From contig JABEVH010000046.1 in the NCBI GenBank assembly GCA_013043915.1, positions 1-16,750 on the forward strand: a DNA stretch of 16,750 bases, given 5' to 3'. Positions 6,793 to 15,867 of this stretch are shown one piece after another; the first letter of the stretch is position 1, and each line of letters begins with the position of its first letter. The translations under genes were made by a program, and so were the position numbers. A model generated the notes under the pieces. That model saw nothing but the letters and a program-made list of their open reading frames with translations. It ran no database searches and was not told where the DNA came from. Origin of the DNA: Pseudomonadales bacterium (GTDB lineage: Bacteria > Pseudomonadota > Gammaproteobacteria > Pseudomonadales > Moraxellaceae).

Positions 6793-9700
6793 CCGAGCAG
6801 CACCATATTATCGCCCTTGACTGGGTAAAAGGCGAAATCGAAGAAACACTAAAGCAGGCCCGCCAAGCACTGGAGTCGTATGTAGAGAATAGTGCTGATC
6901 CAACACGGCTTCGCTTTTGCTTGGCTTATTTGCATCAGGTACATGGCACTTTGCAAATGGTTGAACTGTACGGTGCGGCTTTGCTGGCAGAAGAAATGGA
7001 AGCTGTTTGTCTTTCTTTGCTGAATGGTCAAGTGACGCGAACGGATGAAGCCCAAGAAGTTCTCATGCGCGCCATGCTTCAGGTGCCTGCTTATTTGGAC
7101 CATATCCGTTCGTCCCGTCGTGATTTGCCAATGATTTTAATGCCGTTGCTTAATGATTTGCGGTCGGCCCGCAATGAGCCGTTGCTTACGGAGTCGGCAC
7201 TGTTTAAACCGGACCTGAGTGCGGTGTCGCGCTTGGACAATTCAACCCTACTGACCGGCTCCGAACAAAAGCAAATTCTCAAGCGTTTGCGCCATGCCTA
7301 TCAGATGTCACTGGTTGAGTTGTTGCATCAGTCTCCGGATTCTCGGCACCTGAAAAATATGCAGCGTGTTTTCGACAGATTATCCGCTCTGTCAGAGGGT
7401 AGTAGCTTAAAAGAGCTTTGGGATGTTGTGGGTGCCTTGGTGGAAGTACTGCAAGTTAAAGGTGTGGATGTAGGTTCAACCATCAAGGCTTTACTGGGTC
7501 AAACAGACCGACAAATCAAACGATTTACGGAGCAGGGCGGCTTTGTGCCACCCCAGGATCTGCTAAGAAATATTCTTTACTATATCGCTAAAGCAGAGGC
7601 AGGCTCTCCTAGGATTGATGCGGTCAAGACCCGCTTTAAACTGGGCGAAGCGCTGCCTGCAGATGCCTTGATTGATGAAGACCGGGCTCGACTTCACGGA
7701 CCAGATCGTGATGCAGTGCGTTCTGTGGTTGATGCTCTTTGTGAAGAGATTTCACGCGTCAAGGATAACCTGGACATTTTTGTACGATCGGTAGACAAGA
7801 ATCTAACTGAGCTTGATGCCCTTAGCCCAACCCTGAAGCAGGTAGCAGATACTATTGGTGTTCTTGGTTTGGGACAACAACGTCGCATCATTCTTGAGCA
7901 GATTGGTGCCATGGAAGATATGGTATCCAAAGGTCATATTGATGACGGGCGCCTCATGGATGTGGCGGGGTCACTGCTCTATGTTGAGGCTTCGTTGCAT
8001 GGTCTGGCCCATGAGCGTTCAGGAGCTATCTCTGTTCTGGAGGATGTGCTCTCGTTGCCAAATTCAGATTTATCTGAAGCGCAAGAGGCTGTCCTTAGAG
8101 AGTCACGCAGCGCACTTGAGCAAGCTAAGGATGCAGTTATTGGATATATTAGCTCGCAGTGGAATGTCAGCTATATCGAAGGGCTTCCAGAGATTTTCAA
8201 CGGTGTCCGTGGTGGGTTGGAAATCCTCAGTTTGCACAGACCTGCTGGTTTGTTGGGCATGTTGGCTCACTATGTAGATGAGCGCTTGTTACGAGATGCC
8301 CCTCGCCCTGATTGGGCAGAAATGGATACGCTGGCAGATGCTATATCCGGGGTTGAATACTACCTTGAACATTTGGCTCATGGTAATGGTGAGAATGCAG
8401 GCCCTCTAGATATGGCAGAGCGGGCTTTGGCGCGTTTGCATTTTACTCACTTTGTAGAATCTGATGAAGAAGTGCCCGATCAGGAGGGGGATGCTACTGC
8501 TGACACAGCTAACGATATGTCAGTGGGTGATGATTTAGGTGAAAATATTGATGGGCATACCCTGCAACCTGAGGGCATTCATGATGAAACTCAGGCAGAG
8601 GTCGAGCTAGCTGATCTGTCTGCAGACTCCGAGGTTATGCCAGGCACACAGGATGCTGACATCCTTGCTGAAGCGCCTTTAGTGCCCGATGATATCCAGA
8701 ATGAAGCCATACTTGAGGCTGTGCATGTACAGGGGGATACGTCTGAGCTACAGCCCTGGCATGCTACCCATGATGAAACTCAGGCTGAGGTCGAGCTAGC
8801 TGATCTGTCTGCAGACTCCGAGGTTATGCCGGGCACACAGGATGCTGACATCCTTGCTGAAGCGCCTTTAGTGCCCGATGATATTCAGAATGAAGCCATG
8901 ACTGAGCTCCAGCCCAGGCAAGCTACCCATGATGAAGCTCAGGCTGAGGTCGAGTTAGCTGATCTGCTTGCAGATTCCGAGGTTATGCCGGGCACACAGG
9001 ATGCCGACATCCTTGCTGAAGCGCCTTTGGTGCCTGATGCTATCCAGAATGAAGCCATGCCTGAAGCTGTGCATGTACAAGGGGATACGCCTGAGCTAAA
9101 GCACTGGCAAGTTGCTCAGGATGAACATGGTACTGACGCAGGGACAGATGCCGAATTTTCGCATAATATCAAAGAAGAAGCTAATTCTTGGATAGATGAA
9201 CAGAACAAGGCTACTGAGCTGGATGTTGCACAGGAAGCTGAGTCCCCTACGCATTCGACGGCAACCGAGTTATCTATGCCGCTTGAACCGCTAGAGACAG
9301 GTGATGATCAACGTTCAAAAGATGCTATTCCTGCACCAGCTGCCCTGGTTACACATGGACTCATATCAAAGCCAGTCGTACCTATATTGCATGAAATGCC
9401 GGAGGATGATTTTAACGGTGATGATGAAATTCGTGAGATCTTTGTCGAGGAAGCCGAGGAAGTTCTCGATGCCATAGGTGAGTATTTCCCGCAATGGGCT
9501 GCCCAGTTTGATGACATTGAATCCTTAAAAGAGTTTCGCCGAGGTTTTCATACCCTGAAAGGATCAGGGCGTATGGTGGGTGCAAAAGTCATTGGAGAAC
9601 TTGCTTGGTCAGTGGAAAACATGCTGAACAGGGTCATGGATAAGAGTCTGCAACCCCATGCTGCTATGGTTAATCTGATTTCTGAGGTGGTTTCGGCGAT

Positions 9701-12700
9701 TCCTGGTTTGGTTGAAGATTTCAAATCTAAACAAAGTCCTCGACAGAATACGGGCCCACTGATGCAGGCAGCGGCTGCTTTGGCGCGTGGTGAGAAAATT
9801 ACATCACTGGATATCGCTGTTGCGGCCGAGCCTGAAGAGCAGGATACAGCAGATCACTTAGGCTCCACTGATGCAACGGTGCTGGTGTTTGATGCGTTGG
9901 CAGACAGTCTTTCCCCTGTCAATATGACTCAGGACGATACATCCCATTTCATCGTTGATGACCAGAATGATGAACCGGGAATTGAATCATTAAAGGGTGA
10001 GCTGGAGAGAGAACCAGATGATTCAATGCAGCAAACTGCCGATGAGCAAATAGACGATTTTGCTCTTGAGCCTGCAGCTTCAGATCTATTAAGTGAAGCC
10101 GGCAATGCTGACCATGACGTCGCTCTGGGCCATGAGGAAAGGGCATTAGAACAACAGGACACGGATGAATTAGCTGCCAATGCAGAATTGGAGGCAGAAC
10201 TTGTAGCTTATGGGTCAGAGCAAGGTGCTGGTCCTATGGATCCTCTGTTGTTGGAAATTTTTGTTGCTGAAGCTCAGGCACATCTGGCAGATCTGCAGGA
10301 CTACTTGGAGGGGCCTGTTTCGCATGAAGATGTTACTGATGCTTTATTAAGAGCGTTACATACGCTGAAAGGTAGCGCAGCTATGGCTAATGTTGCTGCT
10401 ATAGCTGAAATCAGCGCGCCATTAGAGGCACTGTTTCGGAATTTGCGCAATAACGGCCGTGCTGTCCGGGTTGAACATCGCGCACTGTTGCTGGATAGTA
10501 TTTCACTGATAGAACAAGGGGTAAAAGACCTTGACCAAGGTGAGGTTCCAGTAAATCCTGATTCCATGCTTTTGGATAGAATCCATGCGCTGATTAAAGA
10601 CGCTATGGAAGTCGAAGAGGGCGATGAAGATAGTGTTACGGCTGAGGAGCTTGAAGCGGGCCCCGTGGCAACGTTGCTGGCAGCTTCAATTGATCAAGTG
10701 CTGGATGCTCCGGATGACTTGCTAACTTGGCTGAAGGCTGAGGACCTGCACCCTTTATACGTTGAAATGTCAGATCAACTAGGTCGCATGAATGAGGTTG
10801 CGACCCGATTAGGGCTTGGTCCTATGGCTCGTTTGGCTCAGGCGCTGGCCTTGGTTTACGATCGTTTAAATTCAGATCAGCTGACGATGACGGGGCAACT
10901 AGGTCAGCAACTGCTTGAAGGGCACGATGCTATCATCAATCTGCTTGATGCTCTGGCCGCTAATCTAGAACTGGTCTATCCAGAAGTTTTGCTGGCAACT
11001 CTGGATGATCTTGGCATGGTTTCAGCTTCTGATGATGAAGGGTTACTGGACCTTTTTCTGGAAGAGTGTGATGAATTATTGGTAGCCGCTGATGCCTTGC
11101 GGCCGGCAATATTTGAGCATAACGACCATAACGCATGGATTGATCTGCAGAGATATATCCATACGTTACGCGGGTCGGCAAGGCTTGCAGGCCTGGTTCC
11201 TTTGGGTGATGCGGCTGAAGCCCTAGATCAAGTGCTTGAAATGTTTTTGGCGAAGCGTTTGGAGTCAACGCATCAACTGGCATCCCTGATAGATCATGCA
11301 CTCCTGCAACTCATGCAAATGGCCAAGGAATTACGGGTTCATGGTCAGTGCTATCCGCAGCCTGAACTCATAGCTCACCTGCGTGCTTTGACTGAGGTCA
11401 GGCCGGTCATGGCGAAGGTTGATGCAATTTCGCAACGATCAAAGCCTGAAGTAGCCCAGCCGGTCTACGATAGTGAACTTCTTGATATTTTTCTTGAAGA
11501 AGCTGATGAGATTCTTGATGCCAGTTCGCGAGATCTGCATGCCTGGTTGCAAGATCCGAAAAATAGCGTTTACGTTCAACAGTTGCAGCGTGGTTTGCAT
11601 ACCCTCAAGGGTGGAGCTCGCATGGCAGAGATCGCCGAAATTGGCGACCTGGCTCATGAAATGGAAACCTTGTTTGAGCGTATGGCTGGAGGCCAACTGG
11701 AGTTTCGGGAAGAGCTGACTGACTTGCTGAATCAGTGTCAGTATCGGCTGGTTGATGCTGTTACGGCATTACGCGCACAGAAACCCTGCCCGGATACTCG
11801 TGTTCTTATAGAGGTTATTCAACGTTACTTGGCTGATCCTGATCATTTCGAAGTGCTCCCACAAACCGTGACATTGTCGCCTGTACCGGTATCACCTGTT
11901 TCCGGATCTGAGGGGCTAGATCCTGAGGTTTTGGGGTTTTTTCTGGAAGAATCTGAAGAGCTGTCAGCTGGCATTGAGTCTTGTCTCACGGCGTTGCTGG
12001 ACGCCCATGATGATATGTCGGCGATTTCACTGTTGTTGCGTCATCTTCATACGCTAAAGGGTGGAGCACGTTTGGCTGAGTTGGTTGATATTGGCGATTT
12101 TGCTCATGCTTGGGAATCTGAACTTTTGGCTGTTCAGGAAGGAAGGGTTGTCAACGATGACGATTTTTGGATGCAACAACTAGAGAGGCAATCAACGTTG
12201 CAGTCCATGTTGGCAAAGTTTCGTCAAGGTGGAAGTTCATATCAGGAAAATTTTTCTACCCCCGATACCTTGTTAGATAGCCACGCGAAATCACGGTTGG
12301 AGATACAAGCGCAACAGCAAGACCCCCTAACCACGGGTGTTGATAAAGACACTGCTGTATCAAGCCCGAAGCCGGATCTTTTGATCAAGCCGGCTTCCTT
12401 GGGGCAAGTAGCACCACCTCCTATGCGCATTCACCAGCTGACAGATGCTCAACGAGCTCCGCAAGAAATGGTGCGTGTACCTGCTGACCTGCTGGAGAAA
12501 TTGGTTAATTTAGCAGGGGAAACTTCGATTGCCCGTGGACGTGTTGAACAAGGCGTGCTTGGTTTTCAGCAGTCGGTGGAAGATATGGGTTCTACCGTAG
12601 TGCGTTTGGCCGAGCAGTTGCGTCGTATGGATATTGAGCTTGAGTCTCAGATACGTGCTCGACATAGTCATGAACTTGATAGTAAATACGAAGACTTTGA

Positions 12701-14321
12701 TCCTTTGGAAATGGACCAGTACTCGTCATTGAATCAGTTATCCAAAGCCTTGTCTGAATCAGCGTCTGACCTTGTAGATATTAAATCAACCTTGATTGAT
12801 AAGGCTCGTGATGCCGAAACCTTGCTATTGCAGCAGTCCCGTATCAATACGGAGCTTCAAGAAGGGCTGATGCGTACGCGCATGGTTACATTTTCTCGCC
12901 TAGTACCGCGCTTGCGTCGCATAGTTCGCCAAACAGGCCAAGAGGTTGGCAAACTGGTGGATCTTGAAGTTGTTAATCCTGAAGGGGAAATGGACCGTAC
13001 TTTGATGGAACGCATTGTGGCTCCTCTGGAGCACATGATGCGTAATGCTGTTGATCATGGTATTGAATCCCGCGATCGCCGCCTAGCTGCAGAAAAACCT
13101 GAAGAAGGCAAAGTGACTTTAGTGTTGTCGCGTGAAGGTGGAGAAGTAGTCCTTAAGCTCAGCGATGATGGCGCAGGTATCGATATTGCTGCCGTGCGTG
13201 CTAAAGCGCATGAAAGGGGCTTGTTGGCTGACGCTGAAATGAGCGATAACGATGTCATGCAGTTTATTTTTCATGCCGGTTTTTCTACGGCCCAGACGGT
13301 AACTCAGATTTCTGGTCGTGGTGTGGGCATGGATGTGGTGCAAAGTGAAATTAAACAGATGGGAGGCACGGTTGAAATTAGTTCCGTCCCCGGACGAGGA
13401 ACCACATTCATAGTCCGGCTGCCCTTCACAGTTTCAGTCAATCGAGCATTGATGGTGCGTATCGGGGAAGATATGTATGCGGTGCCTTTGCAGCAGGTAG
13501 AGGGTATTGTGCGTGCTAATCCCTCTGAGCTTGAGAATTATTATGCTCCAGGAGCCCCTCTGTTTGAGTATGCAGGAGCATCCTATCAATTGCATTATCT
13601 TGGTGAGTTTGTGCACGGTCATCGCATGCCCAATCTTGTCAGTCAGGTGCTGCCTCTGCCTGTTCTGCTTGTCCGTGGAGGTGATCAGCGACGCATTGCT
13701 GTACAAGTGGATGCCTTGTTGGGATCGCGTGAAGTGGTTGTTAAATCAGTGGGCGCACAGCTGGCCAGTGTGGCAGGCATATCGGGTGCTACTATCCTGG
13801 GAGACGGCTCTGTAGTTATCATTCTTGATTTGCAGGCACTCTTGCGTGCATCCGTGCTGACATTGGGAATAAGCACACGTCGAGCCGTGCCGGAGCTGGC
13901 GCCAGCTCAGATTCAGCCTGAGGGCGAAGTTGGCTCCCATCACACTCAACTGGTCATGGTGGTTGATGATTCGGTGACCATGCGTAAAGTGATGTCGCGC
14001 TTGCTTGAGCGTCATGGCTATGAGGTTGTTTTGGCCAAAGATGGTTTAGATGCCATCAACAGGCTAGAAGATGTGTCACCTGACATCATGCTGCTTGATA
14101 TTGAAATGCCGCGTATGGATGGTTTTGAAGTGGCCTCGCTAGTTAGACACAATGCTCGCCTGGAAAAATTACCGATTATTATGATCACTTCACGTACCGG
14201 TGAAAAACATAGGGAAAGAGCCTACTCCATTGGGGTAGATGCCTATCTGGGCAAGCCCTTTGCTGAACAAAATCTTCTGGATACCGTCCGGGAACTTCTG
14301 GAGGCGAGGGCTGAAAGATGA
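6789..14321 (+). CDS. chpA: Chemotaxis histidine kinase ChpA with multiple phosphotransfer modules
   Basis: ChpA is the central CheA-type kinase of the pathway; it phosphorylates PilG and PilH. At 2510 residues it is close to the P. aeruginosa protein. Eight phosphotransfer-like modules can be read. Six have His at the phosphosite: H49 (HQVHGTLQM), H921, H1191, H1458, H1604 and H1754 (HTLK/RG-type). Two do not: one around N471 (NGVRGGLEIL) and one around S1328 (MSDQLGRMNEV), comparable to the Ser/Thr-type modules of Pseudomonas. Acidic linkers separate the early modules; one (598-776) is made of tandem repeats. The kinase follows: dimerisation from about 1895, N-box Asn2086 (MRNAVDHG), DDGAGID at 2126-2132, SGRGVGMDV at 2175, GRGTTF at 2202. 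Then come a CheW domain (about 2218-2355) and a receiver (Asp2393-Asp2394, phospho-acceptor Asp2437, Lys2489). The ATG at 6789 is preferred over GTG 6777. It overlaps chpB by ATGA. Confidence 0.97.
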   Translation: MTEQHHIIALDWVKGEIEETLKQARQALESYVENSADPTRLRFCLAYLHQVHGTLQMVELYGAALLAEEMEAVCLSLLNGQVTRTDEAQEVLMRAMLQVPAYLDHIRSSRRDLPMILMPLLNDLRSARNEPLLTESALFKPDLSAVSRLDNSTLLTGSEQKQILKRLRHAYQMSLVELLHQSPDSRHLKNMQRVFDRLSALSEGSSLKELWDVVGALVEVLQVKGVDVGSTIKALLGQTDRQIKRFTEQGGFVPPQDLLRNILYYIAKAEAGSPRIDAVKTRFKLGEALPADALIDEDRARLHGPDRDAVRSVVDALCEEISRVKDNLDIFVRSVDKNLTELDALSPTLKQVADTIGVLGLGQQRRIILEQIGAMEDMVSKGHIDDGRLMDVAGSLLYVEASLHGLAHERSGAISVLEDVLSLPNSDLSEAQEAVLRESRSALEQAKDAVIGYISSQWNVSYIEGLPEIFNGVRGGLEILSLHRPAGLLGMLAHYVDERLLRDAPRPDWAEMDTLADAISGVEYYLEHLAHGNGENAGPLDMAERALARLHFTHFVESDEEVPDQEGDATADTANDMSVGDDLGENIDGHTLQPEGIHDETQAEVELADLSADSEVMPGTQDADILAEAPLVPDDIQNEAILEAVHVQGDTSELQPWHATHDETQAEVELADLSADSEVMPGTQDADILAEAPLVPDDIQNEAMTELQPRQATHDEAQAEVELADLLADSEVMPGTQDADILAEAPLVPDAIQNEAMPEAVHVQGDTPELKHWQVAQDEHGTDAGTDAEFSHNIKEEANSWIDEQNKATELDVAQEAESPTHSTATELSMPLEPLETGDDQRSKDAIPAPAALVTHGLISKPVVPILHEMPEDDFNGDDEIREIFVEEAEEVLDAIGEYFPQWAAQFDDIESLKEFRRGFHTLKGSGRMVGAKVIGELAWSVENMLNRVMDKSLQPHAAMVNLISEVVSAIPGLVEDFKSKQSPRQNTGPLMQAAAALARGEKITSLDIAVAAEPEEQDTADHLGSTDATVLVFDALADSLSPVNMTQDDTSHFIVDDQNDEPGIESLKGELEREPDDSMQQTADEQIDDFALEPAASDLLSEAGNADHDVALGHEERALEQQDTDELAANAELEAELVAYGSEQGAGPMDPLLLEIFVAEAQAHLADLQDYLEGPVSHEDVTDALLRALHTLKGSAAMANVAAIAEISAPLEALFRNLRNNGRAVRVEHRALLLDSISLIEQGVKDLDQGEVPVNPDSMLLDRIHALIKDAMEVEEGDEDSVTAEELEAGPVATLLAASIDQVLDAPDDLLTWLKAEDLHPLYVEMSDQLGRMNEVATRLGLGPMARLAQALALVYDRLNSDQLTMTGQLGQQLLEGHDAIINLLDALAANLELVYPEVLLATLDDLGMVSASDDEGLLDLFLEECDELLVAADALRPAIFEHNDHNAWIDLQRYIHTLRGSARLAGLVPLGDAAEALDQVLEMFLAKRLESTHQLASLIDHALLQLMQMAKELRVHGQCYPQPELIAHLRALTEVRPVMAKVDAISQRSKPEVAQPVYDSELLDIFLEEADEILDASSRDLHAWLQDPKNSVYVQQLQRGLHTLKGGARMAEIAEIGDLAHEMETLFERMAGGQLEFREELTDLLNQCQYRLVDAVTALRAQKPCPDTRVLIEVIQRYLADPDHFEVLPQTVTLSPVPVSPVSGSEGLDPEVLGFFLEESEELSAGIESCLTALLDAHDDMSAISLLLRHLHTLKGGARLAELVDIGDFAHAWESELLAVQEGRVVNDDDFWMQQLERQSTLQSMLAKFRQGGSSYQENFSTPDTLLDSHAKSRLEIQAQQQDPLTTGVDKDTAVSSPKPDLLIKPASLGQVAPPPMRIHQLTDAQRAPQEMVRVPADLLEKLVNLAGETSIARGRVEQGVLGFQQSVEDMGSTVVRLAEQLRRMDIELESQIRARHSHELDSKYEDFDPLEMDQYSSLNQLSKALSESASDLVDIKSTLIDKARDAETLLLQQSRINTELQEGLMRTRMVTFSRLVPRLRRIVRQTGQEVGKLVDLEVVNPEGEMDRTLMERIVAPLEHMMRNAVDHGIESRDRRLAAEKPEEGKVTLVLSREGGEVVLKLSDDGAGIDIAAVRAKAHERGLLADAEMSDNDVMQFIFHAGFSTAQTVTQISGRGVGMDVVQSEIKQMGGTVEISSVPGRGTTFIVRLPFTVSVNRALMVRIGEDMYAVPLQQVEGIVRANPSELENYYAPGAPLFEYAGASYQLHYLGEFVHGHRMPNLVSQVLPLPVLLVRGGDQRRIAVQVDALLGSREVVVKSVGAQLASVAGISGATILGDGSVVIILDLQALLRASVLTLGISTRRAVPELAPAQIQPEGEVGSHHTQLVMVVDDSVTMRKVMSRLLERHGYEVVLAKDGLDAINRLEDVSPDIMLLDIEMPRMDGFEVASLVRHNARLEKLPIIMITSRTGEKHRERAYSIGVDAYLGKPFAEQNLLDTVRELLEARAER
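8580..9116 (+). repeat. Three tandem repeats coding an acidic linker in ChpA
   Basis: Three head-to-tail units begin at 8580, 8769 and 8928 and code ChpA residues 598-660, 661-713 and 714-776. Each starts HDE-T/A-QAEVELADL and contains SEVMPGTQDADILAEAPLVPD. Units 1 and 3 are 189 bp (63 codons); unit 2 is 159 bp, lacking 10 codons near its end. The first ~130 bases of units 1 and 2 differ at only three positions by eye, all silent, so the duplication is recent; unit 3 has diverged more. All units stay in frame. The encoded segment is strongly acidic, has no cysteines and is probably disordered. It lies between the Asn-type second module and the third module. Confidence 0.95.
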
Positions 14322-15325
14322 GTGCAGTGAACAACCCCAAGGTGGCGGTCGTCGCTTCTACGCAGGCTCAAGCGGCAGCACTTGCAATCGCCGTTCGTTC
14401 GCATGGCTATGAACTGCTTGCAACCGTGATAACTGATAAAATGTCAGGCTTGGAATATGTGTCTGCTGATGTTTGGTTGGCAGACCTTCCTGAGGATGAT
14501 GAAAAGACACTGAATGTCCTGCTTGATCTAGGGATCCCTATACTTTTTGGCATTGAAGCTGCCCCTGCTTTAAATACCCCCCTATTTAACCTCTGGCAAC
14601 GACGGGTATATACCAAACTACGTGATACAGTGGGTGAGCCGCAGGTCGATCCTGGCCTTGATGCCCTAGCTGCGGCTGAGCCTCCTCCTGAGAGTTTGCC
14701 ATTGCCGGTAGAGCTTATGGCAGACAGTGGAGATAGCCTTTATGTATGTGTCTTAGCGGCTTCTCTGGGAGGACCCGCTGCGGTGAAGGAGTTTTTGGAT
14801 CAGTTGCCAGCAGGCTTGCCAGTTGCCTTTGTGCTGGCTCAGCATATTGACGGACGGATGCTCGAGATCCTGCCTCAGGTATTGGGGCGGCATAATGAGT
14901 TTACGCTAAAAATTGCCAAGGCGGGTGATATGCCGGCAATTGGCCAAATCTTGATCGCTCCAGTGCATGAAGAAATTGATTTTGCACCGGATGGTCATGT
15001 TATAGCTCTGGGTCGCCCATGGGATGGTCCTTATGCCCCCTCGATGGATCAAATGTTGGCTAATGTTTCTCGTCGTTTTGGTCATAGAGCCATGGCGGTC
15101 ATATTTAGCGGGATGGGGGCAGATGGATCAGTCAGCGGTCCTCAGATGGTCAAAACAGGTGGAGTGATTTTCGCACAGACTTCAGACAGTTGTGCTTGCA
15201 GTTCACAGCCTGATGCCATGCGTGCTACGGCTTGTGTTTTAGCCAGTGGAACTCCCACGGAACTAGCCTCCTTGCTTGTGGATCAACTACGAAGTGTTCG
15301 TCAGCATCAGGAAAATGTCGCATGA
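14318..15325 (+). CDS. chpB: CheB-type receptor methylesterase ChpB
   Basis: ChpB is expected to remove methyl groups from PilJ, opposing PilK. The C-terminal CheB domain (about residues 140-330 of 335) has the full catalytic triad: Ser149 in ASLGGP, His176 in AQHIDG and Asp269 in FSGMGADGS. The N-terminal 110 residues resemble a decayed receiver domain: a KVAVVAS first strand without the usual acidic pair, a single Asp56 in VWLADLPEDD, a PILFG strand, and Lys100 in VYTKL. An ordinary phosphorylation switch is therefore unlikely. About 30 variable residues (PPPESLPLPVEL) link the two parts. The ATG overlaps the chpA stop as ATGA, with GAGGCGAGGG (14301-14310) inside the end of chpA as binding site. 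It overlaps chpC the same way. Confidence 0.95.
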   Translation: MSAVNNPKVAVVASTQAQAAALAIAVRSHGYELLATVITDKMSGLEYVSADVWLADLPEDDEKTLNVLLDLGIPILFGIEAAPALNTPLFNLWQRRVYTKLRDTVGEPQVDPGLDALAAAEPPPESLPLPVELMADSGDSLYVCVLAASLGGPAAVKEFLDQLPAGLPVAFVLAQHIDGRMLEILPQVLGRHNEFTLKIAKAGDMPAIGQILIAPVHEEIDFAPDGHVIALGRPWDGPYAPSMDQMLANVSRRFGHRAMAVIFSGMGADGSVSGPQMVKTGGVIFAQTSDSCACSSQPDAMRATACVLASGTPTELASLLVDQLRSVRQHQENVA

Positions 15326-15804
15326 AAGTATCCAGTACTTTGACTCCCGCCACCCTGGTCACAGCGACTACCGGTATCATCAATTGTTTGATCCTGCCCT
15401 TGCAGGGACAGCAGTTACTGGTGCCGCAGGTCAATATGGCAGAAATGATAACTTTCGCGGAGCTTGAACGGCCTGAACGTGCTGCATCCTGGTATTTGGG
15501 AAGTATCCCCTGGCGCAGTTTGACGGTTCCAGTAGTTTCCTATGAAGTGCTTAATGGGCATGCATTGCCCGCTGATTGTAACAGGGTAGCCATTATGAAT
15601 TCGTTATCCACCGAGGAAGGTGGCTATTATGCTCTTGTGCTTCAAGGCCTACCTCGTCCCGCTAAAGTTAAGCTAAATCAGCTTGAGGATCTGTTGGAGG
15701 CCAAAGATAGGCTGGGACCCATGGATAGTTTGGCGGTACGCTGGGGTGGAGAAATGATCATCATTCCTGAACTGGATGCCCTGGAAAAAGTTCTGGCAGG
15801 TTGA
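15322..15804 (+). CDS. chpC: CheW-type adaptor ChpC
   Basis: ChpC is the second CheW-family adaptor of the Pil-Chp pathway. In Pseudomonas it is not required for basic twitching and is thought to link the kinase to additional receptors, for example in the response to phosphatidylethanolamine. The 160-residue protein is one CheW-like domain: CLILPLQGQQLLVPQVNMAE near residue 18, WYLGSIPWRSLTVPVVSYE around 55-75 and a C-terminal AVRWGGEMIIIPELDALE. The open frame extends upstream to 15232 inside chpB, but the ATG at 15322 overlaps the chpB stop (ATGA) and has AGGAAAA at 15309-15315, and gives a length near the known ChpC. It is the last gene of the operon; chpD and chpE, which follow in Pseudomonas, are absent. 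Confidence 0.93.
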   Translation: MKVSSTLTPATLVTATTGIINCLILPLQGQQLLVPQVNMAEMITFAELERPERAASWYLGSIPWRSLTVPVVSYEVLNGHALPADCNRVAIMNSLSTEEGGYYALVLQGLPRPAKVKLNQLEDLLEAKDRLGPMDSLAVRWGGEMIIIPELDALEKVLAG

Positions 15805-15807
15805 TTC

Positions 15808-15864
15808 GTCCTAGAATTACGGCAATTGCTGCCAAGGACAGCGCATTGCATGACGTTTCCATGC
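15808..15864. terminator. Weak hairpins between convergent chpC and rsmE
   Basis: In the 63-nt convergent gap, GTCCT (15808-15812) can pair with AGGAC (15835-15839), enclosing GGCA (15821-15824) with TGCC (15830-15833). A second hairpin is GCATG (15848-15852) with CATGC (15860-15864). Neither is followed by a T-run on either strand, so a classical intrinsic terminator is not shown. Some bidirectional ending of transcription is expected in this gap; these are the only candidates I see. Confidence 0.25.
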
Positions 15865-15867
15865 TCA

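Noticed and set aside
9308..10180. Minus-strand frames opposite the ChpA acidic linkers
   Set aside because: They are serine-rich shadows of the Asp/Glu-rich coding strand and carry no domain or start signal.
15232..15321. Upstream extension of chpC into chpB
   Set aside because: The extra N-terminus is cysteine- and serine-rich and unlike CheW proteins. The ATG at 15322 has a binding site and the same overlap style as chpA-chpB.
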